From Leuctra nigra (lineage: Eukaryota > Arthropoda > Insecta > Plecoptera > Leuctridae): a stretch of DNA of 64,000 bases. Below the pieces are notes generated by a model. It ran no database searches. It was not told the origin of the DNA and saw only the letters and a list, made by a program, of their open reading frames with translations. The DNA is taken from positions 49,253,411 through 49,317,410 of the forward strand of contig OW203762.1 of the NCBI GenBank assembly GCA_934045905.1, read 5' to 3'. Every line of letters begins with the position of its first letter. Position 1 is the stretch's first letter. Position numbers and translations under genes: made by a program. Shown in pieces: positions 52,210 to 63,229 of this stretch.

Positions 52210-52684
52210 AGCTGGGTTCCCATACTTCGCTTTTATTTCGCATTCGGTTCGCTTTCGCAAAATGGCTACCTTTTAACAGAAAATCGTCCATGTTTAATTT
52301 CGACTCCGAAATGCAAAAATGTTGGACCAACTTCAACTTCGACGAAATCATAACGCGCGAAAACCGGAAGTGATGCGATATATCGAATCTCCATTTCCGG
52401 TCGACCTCGAGCTTATATTCGATATTCGATTAATGAACATATGTTTTGACGTTTTGACGTTTCAACTTTCAAGTTTTACTTTTTCCGCATTTTCTTGCCT
52501 TTCTTGCTTATTATCTGATTATTATTCGTCATTTTGTTTTTAACTTTTGGCAGAATACTATTTATGTATCGCGTATCCATGGATACGCGAAACGCGCGAA
52601 ACAGAAATTAAGGAAACGACTACAAACTTCGCGACGCGAAAGCGAACCGAATGCGAAATGAAAGCGAAGTATGGGAACCCAGCT
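52210..52684. mobile_element. 475-bp MITE with 49-bp terminal inverted repeats and TAA duplication
   Basis: The left end AGCTGGGTTCCCATACTTCG runs on through CGCATTCGGTTCGCTTTCGC; the right end is its reverse complement with one mismatch. TAA flanks both sides (52207-52209, 52685-52687), again pointing to the PIF/Harbinger class. The interior has GAAACGCGCGAAAC-like palindromic pieces and no transposase. Confidence 0.92.
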
Positions 52685-52687
52685 TAA

Positions 52688-54388
52688 GTTGTAAAACCCT
52701 CTTGCCAAGATATACCATCTTGTTTGGTTTCAATTCGCGCAAGTAAGAGATTCTAGATGGAGCCACCAGTCTGGATGTCTGCTCGAGTTATTCACTTGTT
52801 CGCTTTGATAGTCATGTTTACAAGCGACGTGGAAATAGAGAGGAAATTAAATTTAAATTGTGTTTTATTTTTGCCTTCGTACCGATATCCACTTCAACAA
52901 CCAATACACATGAATCCCGAAATGTCCGCTATCATGCAGTGCACTTGGCCAAACTAAAAACGGCATTGGAATTAAACGGATTGTCTGATTTGATGGCGTC
53001 ATCCAATGAAGCATATGCTAACTACCCATCTAACTCAAGTAGGTGAGTTCTGATTTTATTGATAATAACAAGGATTGATTGCCAAGGAACCTGACCAACA
53101 GCCAATCCGTTTCGATCACAGACAGCTTTTACTTGTGCCAAGTGTCCGAAGCCTCCACCAGAGTGTAATCGTGTTCTTAGTTTGCGGAAATTCCCCTTCT
53201 CTCGTCAGAATTCGTAATATAACGCGAATTTCGTCTCTGGATGTGAGTGTGACGTCATCTCACCGCTTCCTTGTGTAACTCTTTCGTGTTGTGTCTACAT
53301 TGTTGCCAACTGTACCGCACCAACGTCTTATCAAGTATGACAAGAGTGGACTTCAATGGTGCGGTGCGACATTAGCGGCGCGCTATCTAATAGAATAGTT
53401 GATGAGACAACCCTGGCGAGAGGAATCTGGTGATAACATGATGTAAGTTCGTGCGACTGTCAACAGAGCGCGCTGTGCGCACGTGTGGGTGCGAGAGAGA
53501 GGGCTATACACGAGGTAACCGCAAATAATACATGAAACCCATCACGATGTTACTTGATACCAGATGCCGCTGTATTATTCATAAAACTCGCCCTCTTCAA
53601 GCCGTGCCGTGTTCACTGCCGGCATTCCAGACTCAGTTTTACAGAATCCACTTTCTTGTATCAACACACTAGAAGATCAAACCTGGAGTAACACTATCAG
53701 GGAAACACGGTTTAGTAACAACTTGACATTAGACCAAGGAGATTCCATTGAAGCAACAAAAGAGATATTTTCCCAATGTAAACTTTGTTTTGTTACAAAG
53801 TTACAAGCAAAGCCAGCGCATTCCAGCGTCTGGTGAGAGAGACGTGAACTAAATGTAACGAGCTATGCAATCACAGTCACTGTTCAAGCATGGAAATGAT
53901 TGTGCTTCATTCAAATACGTACTTCTCGACACATATTATTTGGACTGTGCAAGGGAAGGTAGCAGCACACATCGTTATGGACATGTGTCAGCCATCTTGT
54001 CAGCTTACCTCGCTCCGTTTAATGGAGTTCTATTTCTTTTCTATAAAGGTAAGCAGCCATTTTGCGAGAGCGAACCAAAACCAAATACACAAACCGACTT
54101 TACGTCATTATAGCAAATACGTAGATATTTAATTGGGGACTCTCCTTACATTTATAAAAGTTGTAGATCATCTCACTTCCTGATTTTCTTCCTTACTCGC
54201 CGTGTGTAATTAATGATTACACTTTCATTCTGTTGCCATGAAGTTTGCACCTGGAATGATTGTCTCTGTCTCTAGAACGAAGTACGTCGGGTCTGCGCCG
54301 AACTACATTGTGTAGTCCGCGTGAAGGGTGTTCCTGTCAGGGTTGATTGATAAGACACCCGATAGGTCGGCTTTGTCTCGGCGGTGAT
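52688..54388. other. Noncoding DNA
   Basis: Three short plus frames at 52757-53280 and one at 53609-53836 show no recognisable domain. GCGCACGTGTGGGTGCGAGA near 53476 is a G+C-rich patch. Nothing else. Confidence 0.4.
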
Positions 54389-54510
54389 GTCTTCACCTCG
54401 CCCGACATTGATCATGTCCGTGGTCGTGTCTGGCCATGTCTAGCCATGTCTTCACCTCGCACCGACGTGAATCATGTCTGCGACCATGTCTGGCCATGTC
54501 TAGCCAGGAC
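54389..54510 (+). repeat. Two-unit tandem duplication (~60 bp period)
   Basis: GTCTTCACCTCGC...GAC, ATCATGTC and TGTCTGGCCATGTCTAGCCA occur twice in the same order. Confidence 0.85.
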
Positions 54511-55736
54511 TTAGACAACAAATCCTCACAATGTCAATGCGGATTGGTAATGTTTACCAGTCTAGTTGATACTCTTTTATTGTTACTAGATAGTAGATAG
54601 AAGCGAAAAGTTCTTACAAAATCAGCTATGTTCAAAAAGTACAGACCATTTTTTAGCTGATCTTTAAAGTAGGCCGCAGATTTAGTATCTAAAGATTGTT
54701 ACATTTGAAGCAACATGTGGAGGTGCCGTGTGCGGTGTTCCTTGGAGGTGCCATTCTAGAAGATGAAATTCACTTGATCTATAAAAGCTTATGATCAATT
54801 AGCCTCATGCAGATGATATCTCTACAATTAGTAAGATACACTTGTGATTAACATCTTCTCATATGACTGTGAATTAGTGCCGTAGTTATAGATGTCAAAT
54901 ATCGTGCTGCATCGACAGTCTAACTGCATGTACCGGCGCTGCCAACGGAATGGAGACATGATACATTCTATTGTGAAATAAGTCGCTAATGTCAAACGAT
55001 CCTGACAATCGCATTAAGTGAAGTTTCACGAGCTTCTCATTGAGACTTTGCCGTCAGTCTTGCCGGTAATCACATTGACTTGAGACGCGATGCGCGCGCA
55101 CGCTGGCTCATGACGTCATTAGTGCCGAACCGGTAAGCGATCAGGCTGTCACGAGAGCATAAACATGATACTCAACTAGATTATCATTCTTCACTCCAAC
55201 TCAGATTCATCTCGAATTATCAAATCACAAGCTACACGGATAAGTGCAGTGGTTTTATTTGGACTTAACGGCGCACTCTCCTTCAACTAGGTTAATGACG
55301 AGCTTGCATTGCATCTTAGATTGCAACTCAGCTTTTAGGTTTGTTTCGTCTGTGAATTTATATGAAGTGAATATGTAGTAACCTGCTCAGAGAAACTTAG
55401 AGCAAATTCTAAGATATATCAATTTTAAAGTTATATATCTACATCTCCACGCGAGAATTACTGAAGAGCAGCAGAAGTGATTGAGGGAAAAAAGGAATGT
55501 AACAAATAGTAACTATCTCAGATGATATTGGTATAGTGACTTCTCACAAAAGTATCACAATTGATTCCGTTAAAAACATTTATTTCTATTCGTGGGCTAG
55601 ATTAATACAGATAAGTATTTTTCTTTGTGTTATCTTTCATAACATTGTGATTTTGGTATTCAATCAAAAAATAACGTCTTAACAGTTAGGTAAGTTTGTG
55701 AATCCAGTGTTCTAAGCTTTGAATGCAAATATCTCA
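54511..55736. other. Noncoding DNA
   Basis: GGAGGTGCC occurs twice near 54720 and 54746. No exon or structured repeat recognised. Confidence 0.4.
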
Positions 55737-55925
55737 ATATATCACTTAAAAAATTATCCATGTGGCTCTGCTTTTTAACAAAAATCATATGCAGTTTGAT
55801 TTCCAGGTCCCCTTGTAATGGGTTTCAACAATGGGTAACACATTACAAGGGGACCTGGAAATCAAACTGCATAAGATTTTTGTTAAAAAGCAGAGCCACA
55901 TTGATAATTTTTAAAGTGGTCTATT
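55737..55925 (+). mobile_element. Foldback MITE, family F, copy C (different inner stem)
   Basis: Outer arms match copies A and B (AAAAATTATC, TGGCTCTGCTTTTTAAC, CATATGCAGTTTGATT). The inner stem TTCCAGGTCCCCTTGTAATG / CATTACAAGGGGACCTGGAA is unrelated to theirs. The loop still contains TTTCAACAATGG. Confidence 0.88.
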
Positions 55926-55958
55926 AAACTCTGTTGAGTCGTCAATGTCAGTGGATTG

Positions 55959-56936
55959 TGTCCTGCAAGTGTGTATGTATGGCGGATGTAAAAGACGCTT
56001 TACCATGATGTCGAGTGTGTCCTGCAAGTGTGTATGTATGGCGGATGTAAAAGACGCTTCACCTTGATGTCGAGTGTGTCCTGCAAGTGTGTATGTATGG
56101 CGGATGTAAAAGACGCTTCACCATGATGTCGAGTGTGTCCTGCAAGTGTGTATGTATGGCGGATGTAAAAGACGCTTCACCATGATGTCGAGTGTGTCCT
56201 GCAAGTGTGTATGGCGGATGTAAAAGACGCTTCACCATGATGTCGAGTGTGTCCTGCAAGTGTGTATGTATGGCGGATGTAAAAGACGCTTCACCATGAT
56301 GTCGAGTGTGTCCTGCAAGTGTGTATGTATGGCGGATGTAAAAGACGCTTCACCATGATGTCGAGTGTGTCCTGCAAGTGTGTATGTATGGCGGATGTAA
56401 AAGACGCTTCACCAGGATGTCGAGTGTGTCCTGCAAGTGTGTATGGCGGATGTAAAAGACGCTTCACCATGATGTCGAGTGTGTCCTGCAAGTGTGTATG
56501 TATGGCGGATGTAAAAGACGCTTCACCATGATGTCGAGTGTGTCCTGCAAGTGTGTATGGCGGATGTAAAAGACGCTTCACCATGATGTCGAGTGTGTCC
56601 TGCAAGTGTGTATGTATGGCGGATGTAAAAGACGCTTCACCATGATGTCGAGTGTGTACTGCAAGTGTGTATGTATGGCGGATGTAAAAGACGCTTCACC
56701 ATGATGTCGAGTGTGTCCTGCAAGTGTGTATGGCGGATGTAAAAGACGCTTCACCATGATGTCGAGTGTGTCCTGCAAGTGTGTATGTATGGCGGATGTA
56801 AAAGACGCTTCACCATGATGTCGAGTGTGTCCTGCAAGTGTGTATGTATGGCGGATGTAAAAGACGCTTCACCATGATGTCGAGTGTGTCCTGCAAGTGT
56901 GTATGTATGGCGGATGTAAAAGACGCTTGATGTCGA
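55959..56936 (+). repeat. 59/55-bp minisatellite, 17 units
   Basis: The unit is GTGTCCTGCAAGTGTGTATG followed by TATGGCGGATGTAAAAGACG and CTTCACCATGATGTCGAGT. Units 5, 9, 11 and 14 lack one TATG, giving 55 bp and shifting the frame. Substitutions are rare. The array begins about 30 bp after foldback copy C. Confidence 0.97.
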
Positions 56937-57848
56937 GAACGTGATGTTCACATCCCACTCCGTCAATCAGCGCTCCAGCCGAGAGAAGATGTTGTTTGAC
57001 TTGGAGTTGCTGAGCTTTCAATGAGTGAGAGAGAGAGAGAGAGAGAGAGAGGGTTAATTAGCCCGCGAAAGACGTCGAGTTAGATGAATAAGTTTCGCGG
57101 AACGAGCTGCTCTTTGAGCGCTGGCTCGGGGTCAACTTGGTCGACTGGTTGCAGATCTTCCCGCAACACATATCTTATTTACAAGGGAAGGAATGCGATG
57201 AAATAATTACATTACCATTAGTGAAATCGAGAGGTTGTGAATTACTTTTAGAGTTTCTCTTTTACTTGATCAAATGTATGCTAGCCACGTAAACATATTT
57301 CCATTATCTTTTAGTGTTAAATAATTATAAGCTTAACGAAGTCAATACTATGTACACCGCGATGTATAAGATATTAATTGGCAGTTAAAAATCTTTTGAA
57401 CATTTATAAAAAGCACGTAAGCCATCTCTGTAGCTCCGACGGTTCTAGTGAATAAAATGGAGCTGCCTCACTAATAATGAACTGCATTTAATATCATGCT
57501 CAACATTGTAAGGTTGTAAATGGACGGTGTATACAAGACGCTATTTTATTATTCAATCCGCAAAACTAATTTCCTCTAAAACCCGTTGATCTCAGCCACA
57601 GTGTTGCCTCTCCTCCCCGCTAGCGGCGCGCCGGTCGCGATTCATTACGTCATGTTAATACTAGAGTCGACATACATAACGCAAGAGAAAGTAGAAGAGG
57701 TAGTCAGATGGAAGGCAACGTGTTATAACAGCGTGTTGAGTTTACCAGAACTACGTCATTATGAAGGCCTAAAGAAGCTGAATTGAAGTTGAAAACACAG
57801 AGAATTGTAAATAGAGTCCGACTTGAAATGATTACAGATGAAGTTTAT
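56937..57848. other. Noncoding DNA with a (GA)13 tract
   Basis: (GA)n at about 57027-57051. Nothing else recognised. Confidence 0.45.
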
Positions 57849-57930
57849 TACAAATTGGTGGCAGATGTGAGATAATTTAGAAATTTTACAAATTGGTGGC
57901 AGATGTGGGATAATTAAGAAATTTGCGGTA
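57849..57930 (+). repeat. Two-unit tandem duplication (~39 bp period)
   Basis: TACAAATTGGTGGCAGATGT followed by GAGATAATTTAGAAATT is repeated as GGGATAATTAAGAAATT; a third partial GCGGTAGATGT follows. Confidence 0.85.
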
Positions 57931-58020
57931 GATGTATTGGAAAGATACTGATTTCATTGTGTGCGAAGTTTTCTGTACACTAAGCCACAGAACACAGCAT
58001 TGCGCTCTTGTTAAAGATAA

Positions 58021-58140
58021 GAACACTTGCGGATGATCCTGGATCTGATCGGGCATCGAACCCCAGACTTCCAGGCATTCCGTTCGTCTAGCTCGAGCAT
58101 TTACCTTCACAGCAGTGTGAAATTCCAACCGTCTCGAAAG
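58021..58140 (-). mobile_element. tRNA-related sequence, probable SINE
   Basis: On the minus strand CTCGAGCTAGACGAACGGAA, TGCCTGGAAGTCTGGGGTTC and GATGCCCGATC give a B box (GGTTCGATGCC) at tRNA distance from an A-box-like stretch. Flanks continue as unstructured sequence. Not a functional tRNA. Confidence 0.45.
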
Positions 58141-58410
58141 AGAAAAATGCAATAAAAATTAATGGATGCGGAATTACCGCACTCATTATGTTTAAAAATG
58201 GCCGGGTTCAGCTTGTGAAATGTTATAGAATAATTTGCAACCATAACAAAGGTCCTCCTTCGTTCTACTGATACTTTTTTAATATTTGCATTGCAAATCA
58301 CAAGTTCTGCATTCCGTAACGTTAAACATACGAAAATATGATCAATACGTAGACGGGAATGTTTTGCAACACTTTATGTAAAATAATGCAATTCCAAAAA
58401 CAACAATGAA

Positions 58411-58857
58411 TTAATTAAGAGAGCGTAGCGAGCGTTACTACGCCACTCTTATACCACTTTTCTTTTTTGAAATGTTTTTGTAGGTAATGCTCAGCTAAAC
58501 CATTCAACCGATCGATCTGAAACATTACACATAGTACTTATGTCATAGGACTATGAGTGGTCTCGTGTATAGTGAAAACTGTGCAAGGTTATTGGAACCA
58601 ACAACTTTTGTATTACAATTTTCAGACTAATATGATTGTTAAATCCATAAGTTATTGACATTTTACGGATATTTTATGCGTGTTGAAAATATTTGTAAAA
58701 TTTCTTGAAGGAAATTTCTGATTTTATCACTGCTCCTTAGACGCATTTCGTTTCAGTTCTTTCCAAGGTCTCTTGATCAGAAACTTGCAAACGAATATGA
58801 ATTTGCATGCAATACGAAGGCTCGCTTACCAACGCGTTACACAGAGCGTTTTCCTAG
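58411..58857 (+). mobile_element. Helitron-like family H, copy 5
   Basis: Starts TTAATTAAGAGAGCGTAGCG and ends GGCTCGCTTACCAACGCGTT then ACACAGAGCGTTTTCCTAG, followed by T. The 5' part shares TTTTTGTAGG.AA.GCTCAG with the fragment at 33421-33534. Confidence 0.75.
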
Positions 58858-60507
58858 TATACATTGTTGGGACTATTTTGACAGAAACTTTTGATTATGC
58901 ATCGGGGTTCGTCACCGACATGGCTTTCAACTGGCCGTGAAGAAAGAACACTTCAAGTGTAATCTGGTGCGACGATAAAAACGCTGTAAAAATTAATTAA
59001 CGCGTAATAACCATTGACTTCGTGCTAACCGCGTTCGTCCCCACTCTTCTCACCTGTCTTAGCCGGTGCTTGGAACAAATGACGGCGCATGATGAGACAC
59101 TTCTGATTAATCCGGCGAGAAAGATGATTAATCTCGCGTTTACGACGCGCCAACGGGCCGTGTCTGCACCAATGTAGTGTCTTCCATCGCCGCCAGGGTT
59201 GACTTACACGGCCCAAGAGACGAACGCAATTTCAAATAATGCGTTTCTATGCCGAGCCGTTTTAATGCAATCATATTCATGGTAGGTGCCTTCATACATT
59301 GGCGCCTCGGAACAAAATTATGCTCGGATAGGGTTAATTTTAAATAATGAGACAGAACGGGGTTGATGTAGAATATAGCGCTGATTTTACTTCGTTTCTT
59401 ACATCAAATTTGTAGGTTCAAAGTTTGCACGAGCTTTCTTTGTTCTTCATTTAGTACACAAAGATGGCCACTTAAAAATTTAATTTAAAACAAAGTAGGT
59501 ATCATCAAAGACAATAAAATATATTTTTTTATTTTGGTGTATTACTGTAGAACAATAGAAGATTGTGCAGCAGAGAAACTTACTGATGTGAGGTGTGGTC
59601 ATTTCTCACTTTATACAATTCCTAACAACAAGACTCACATGCAATATACTGGCAACAAAGTACTTTGGAACTAATCCACTGAACCATGAATCTACAGTTT
59701 GTGATGGTCTATACATGGAAAGTTAAGCCAAATGGACATTGCTGGCGCTCACTGGGGCTTGGTGGGCCTTAGACCTCAGATATGCCCAGCAGGGAATTTT
59801 TCGATTTTGGATTTCTTAAGTAGGTATGTTTTTTTAACGCGTTTTCAAGAATCCTACCAACTGTAAAAATCACATCGATAACTACCCAATCAGGGCCTGA
59901 AAATGTCCTGATGGTCAATACTGTTTACGGCTGCATTTTCGCCTGTAAATGTTTGATTTTGTAAGTATTTGAACGGAACACAACAAATATCGTAAAAGAC
60001 AAAAACTTCCAACCCTTTTTTATCATTATTTCTAACCAGCGCAATAATGTGCTTATTCTTTTTCTGAAACCACTGCGTTTATATCTTTTGATCAGGTACT
60101 GAAAACTACATGGCTTGTTCTGCGGTGCACAGAAACTTTGCCATTGAATGATTGGATATAAAAAGTCGCAACCCAAACCATCCGGGCATGAAGCTAAGGA
60201 CTTGGAGTGAGTATAGACGTCAAGGACAGAGGTCATTTATCCCTCGTGTTCCAATTAGGCCACGTGAGGTGAAGCGTCCGCCAATGCGACGACGTCTCCC
60301 GCTGACCCCTCGCCGTACTTAACCCTGGGGAGGTAGCGCAGCCATGACAAGTAATCACATGTAATGAACCACTCATCGGACTCCTTGCTGTGGTAATTGC
60401 TAATGAAGCATTGAGAGGTATCAGAGTGAAGTACCTTAATTATATAATGTGAAATAATGAATTCTCTATCCAATGTAATAACTGAATTGAAAACTAGTTT
60501 GCTCTTA
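58858..60507. other. Noncoding DNA
   Basis: A G+C-richer island at 59020-59230 has a 63-codon minus frame without recognisable domain. Nothing else. Confidence 0.4.
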
Positions 60508-60645
60508 TTACCGCAAAATTTTATATGCAGTACTTACTCCGACATCTATTTACGTGATTAACATTAAAGTATAGAATAACATCGCCGTATTTCATGTGAA
60601 ATTTTGTGTAAAGCAGAGCTAGCTAAATAGGTAATGTGGTATATT
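60508..60645 (+). mobile_element. Family F foldback, decayed copy E
   Basis: The right arm ATGTGAAATTTTGTGTAAAG then CAGAGCTAGC resembles copies A and B; a weak left arm AAAATTTTATATGCAGT is present. The interior is no longer palindromic. Confidence 0.5.
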
Positions 60646-60723
60646 TTAAATTGGTGTATATCAAAAGTTCTTAAATAAAGGGAGAAAGTTAATATATATA
60701 AATTTAAATTGGTTTCAATAATA

Positions 60724-61315
60724 GCGTTTTCCACTGGCTGCACAGGACCCCAAGACTTGAAAAAAGCGTTTTGAAACCGTCTGGCGTTTTCATTGATCAA
60801 AACGTAAAAAAGTTGAAGGCTAAGGTATAGTCGTCAACTTTTTTACGTTTTGATCAATGAAAACGCCAGACGGTTTCAAAACGCTTTTTTCAAGACTTGG
60901 GGTCCTGGTGCGCACTCAGTGTGCACTGGGTGCGGGTATTGTTTTCCACTGGGAAATCAAGTGTGCACTGGCGTGTTTTTTGCGTTTTCCACTGGCAAAC
61001 TTGCACGCACTGAGGGCACATTTCTCGCAGTGAGAAAATTCTCAGTGCAATCCATTGCACTCGAATATTCCAAGATGGACGCTTGAAAAATGTTAGCTGT
61101 TTATAATTTATATTCAAATAGCAGTGACAGATAAATTGATAAATAATGAACGCATCTAAAACAAATTCTATGAAATTTATTGTCATTTTAGATTATGTTT
61201 GCACTAGAATCATCCTTGTTTTCCACTGGGGTTGAACTTTTTGCCGCACTAGTGCAGAGCATGACGTCACAGAGCAATTCTTTGCTCTCATTCAGTGCAT
61301 GCCAGTGGAAAACGC
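60724..61315. mobile_element. ~0.6-kb MITE with TAATAGCGTTTTCCACTGGC ends, containing a 73-bp-arm hairpin
   Basis: TAATAGCGTTTTCCACTGGC at 60719-60738 is inverted at 61301-61320; TA is the only consistent short target duplication (60722-60723, 61316-61317). TTTTCCACTGG recurs inside at about 60942, 60985 and 61219, like subterminal binding sites. A perfect inverted repeat (60744-60816 / 60834-60906) sits next to the left end. A related fragment is at 20248-20332. The short frames beginning MINENARRF on both strands are arm artefacts. Confidence 0.88.
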
Positions 61316-61320
61316 TATTA

Positions 61321-62529
61321 GTCTTTGGATGTGCCTTGCACCGCTTGTTGCCACATTTTCAGGGAAAATCAACTTTCCTTGTGTATGCTTGTGTTGAAGG
61401 GGAACAGGTTCTCCACAAGTTCAACACAAAGAAGGCCGTGATGCGCCGAAGCTCTCCTCATAGTTCCACTCTAAGCACCTTGGTTATAATCTGCGTAAGT
61501 GACGTCTTAATGCGGTTCCAATAAGTCGGTAATCTGCGGGGGCGTGGCAGTCGAGATTGCATCAGCGATAACTGATCGATGCGTTGATTGATGATTGACA
61601 GCTAATGACGAAGACAACAGTGTCGCAACCTGGTGCAGCTGAGTGGAATCATACCCGCTAATGAGCTGATCAAGCGAGGTGTGAAACAAAACGACGCCGG
61701 AGATTAAGTGTCTTACATGAATCAACGAATCAGAACACGAGAATTTCATCGACATGATTAGTACATAAATCACAAGCGTGATGAGTCAACCGCGTTTCCG
61801 GTTATCGGGTTGAGCTCGATTAATATTGGGTTGCCCACAAACACTGAACACAGCTCGTTAAATTACCAGAGCTTCGGCGTATTACATTCGCGATTTTACC
61901 CTCAAGTGGAATTAAAGAGAAGCGTATTATTCAGATAGATGCAATTCACCGTTATTTAGTGAAATTAGCAGTTGCATGATGTAGGCATACAAATACGATA
62001 CATAGTAGGTACATGCGGTATAATATTTTAAGAAAGCAATATGTTTTTCAAAGATAACGTTCAAAAGATAAGCCATAGAAAACAAAGAGTAAGGAAATGT
62101 ATCTAGGTTTGAATCCCCCCCCCCCCACAATATGATTGTAAACAAACTAATTTTTACACGTAGGTCGATTTCCGTGGCCTTCCTTTCTGACTGAGGTTCG
62201 TTTTATTCCTCAGTTGAGACACAAAAGCACTTATTCAAAAGCTTTGAAGATTCCCTACTAACAGCCTCATGCTCAAAAGAAGTTGCGTCCGCAAGTAGAT
62301 ATTTGCGGATGTCAGTCTTCAACACCACAAGACCGTGAGCATAGACTAAATAACTGCCGTGAGATAGATCTGCAATTCTTTTGAGCATGAGGTTGTAATA
62401 GGCTCTGTCCACCTTCATCGCACAGTCCATTCATACCTATTCTTCATCACCAGCTCTCTATCATAATCGTTCATCCGTCGCCTTTAGCCAGTTGGCGACC
62501 GACTGAATGGAGGTGCGTGTTGCTTTGCT
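61321..62529. other. Noncoding DNA upstream of the intron's 5' end
   Basis: C12 run at about 62115-62126. ATGCTCAAAAGAA near 62270 faces TTCTTTTGAGCAT near 62376, a short inverted repeat. No exon recognised. Confidence 0.4.
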
Positions 62530-62535
62530 ACTGAC

Positions 62536-62763
62536 CTGTTGCTATGTTCTGCCTGCGCACCGACGCGATCTGCGGCTGATCCTCGTGCAGCTCCAGCTCG
62601 TTGCTGCTACGCTGATACACGTTGAAGAGCGTGGCTGCGCAGCGCAGACGCAGCTTGGCGGCTTGGAACGTGGCTGCGTCGGCCTCCAGCTCCAGACTGG
62701 ACGTGGACACTTGCAGCTGCGCGTTGCTCGGTGCGCGCTGGACCACGCGCGCGGGCGCTCGCC
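62536..62763 (-). CDS. Internal exon of a Beaten-path (Beat) family immunoglobulin-superfamily gene
   Basis: Beat proteins are secreted or membrane-anchored Ig-superfamily proteins of arthropods that act in axon guidance and bind Side-family receptors. The 228-bp exon encodes about 76 residues from the end of the Ig region. Visible landmarks are STSSLELE near residue 25, TFQAAKLRLRCAATLF with the domain cysteine, then VYQRSSNELEL and EDQPQIASV; this order (TSSL-L, F..-LRLRC.A, Y..SS, .P..A) is the family pattern. On the minus strand it is preceded by TTGTTGCTCAGTTGTCAG (acceptor AG at 62764-62765) and followed by GTCAGT (donor, 62530-62535). Both introns would be phase 1, so the exon is symmetric. 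It is much richer in G+C, especially at third positions, than its surroundings. The open frame extends upstream to a methionine at 62944, but that part shows no family similarity and is read here as intron. Which Beat paralogue this is cannot be decided. Family assignment is confident; exact borders are inferred. Confidence 0.85.
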
Positions 62764-62769
62764 CTGACA

Positions 62770-63229
62770 ACTGAGCAACAACACGACGATAAGTGTCAGG
62801 CGCATGGTGGGCGTTGTGGATGATTAGTGACACTTCAATGATGAGGAAAGGGTTGGAGGATATTGAGAATGAAGCGATGAAGCCGGTGTCACTCCTAGCG
62901 TTTCTGCCGCTGCGGCGAAACAGGATTGGTCTGAACAACACCATTTGAAAGTTACATCTAACTCATGCCTTTGATTCGTATGGAATGCAAAATAATTCAT
63001 ACCTCTGGAATTTAAATTACTTTCATTTCAAAATGTGTACTACACTCTGAATTTGATTGACTGAATTTTGACTGATGGATTTATGACGTCGATTTCCGCA
63101 ACAGATTCAGACTCCACTAGCAAGAGAGGAGAACCAGGATTAACAAAGAGAACTGCAGGCACGGGAAAATATATTTCGTTGTGTGTGAAGTAGAGCTTTG
63201 CCACGTGACTCTTGCGGCATTCTCTTTGT
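62770..63229 (-). other. Noncoding DNA, probable upstream intron of the Beat-family gene
   Basis: It precedes the acceptor of the Ig-region exon on the minus strand. No further Beat exon (such as the expected cysteine-containing first half of the Ig domain) was found up to 64000, so it should lie beyond the window. Confidence 0.5.

Larger units (their letters stand above)
46501..62535 (-). other. Proposed 16-kb phase-1 intron of the Beat-family gene
   Basis: This is the interval between the donor GTCAGT after the Ig-region exon and the acceptor TGTTGCAG before the candidate last exon. It holds two TAA-flanked MITEs, foldback copies, a 59-bp minisatellite, Helitron-like copies, a tRNA-related SINE and a 0.6-kb MITE, all listed separately. 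I saw no other convincing coding segment inside it. Its existence depends on the terminal-exon call. Confidence 0.4.

Noticed and set aside
62507..62767. 86-codon plus-strand frame and 87-codon alternative minus frame
   Set aside because: Shadows of the GC-rich Beat exon in other frames.
62764..62944. N-terminal part of the 138-codon minus frame as Beat coding sequence
   Set aside because: No family similarity, and a pyrimidine-rich acceptor ends at 62764; similarity begins only after it.
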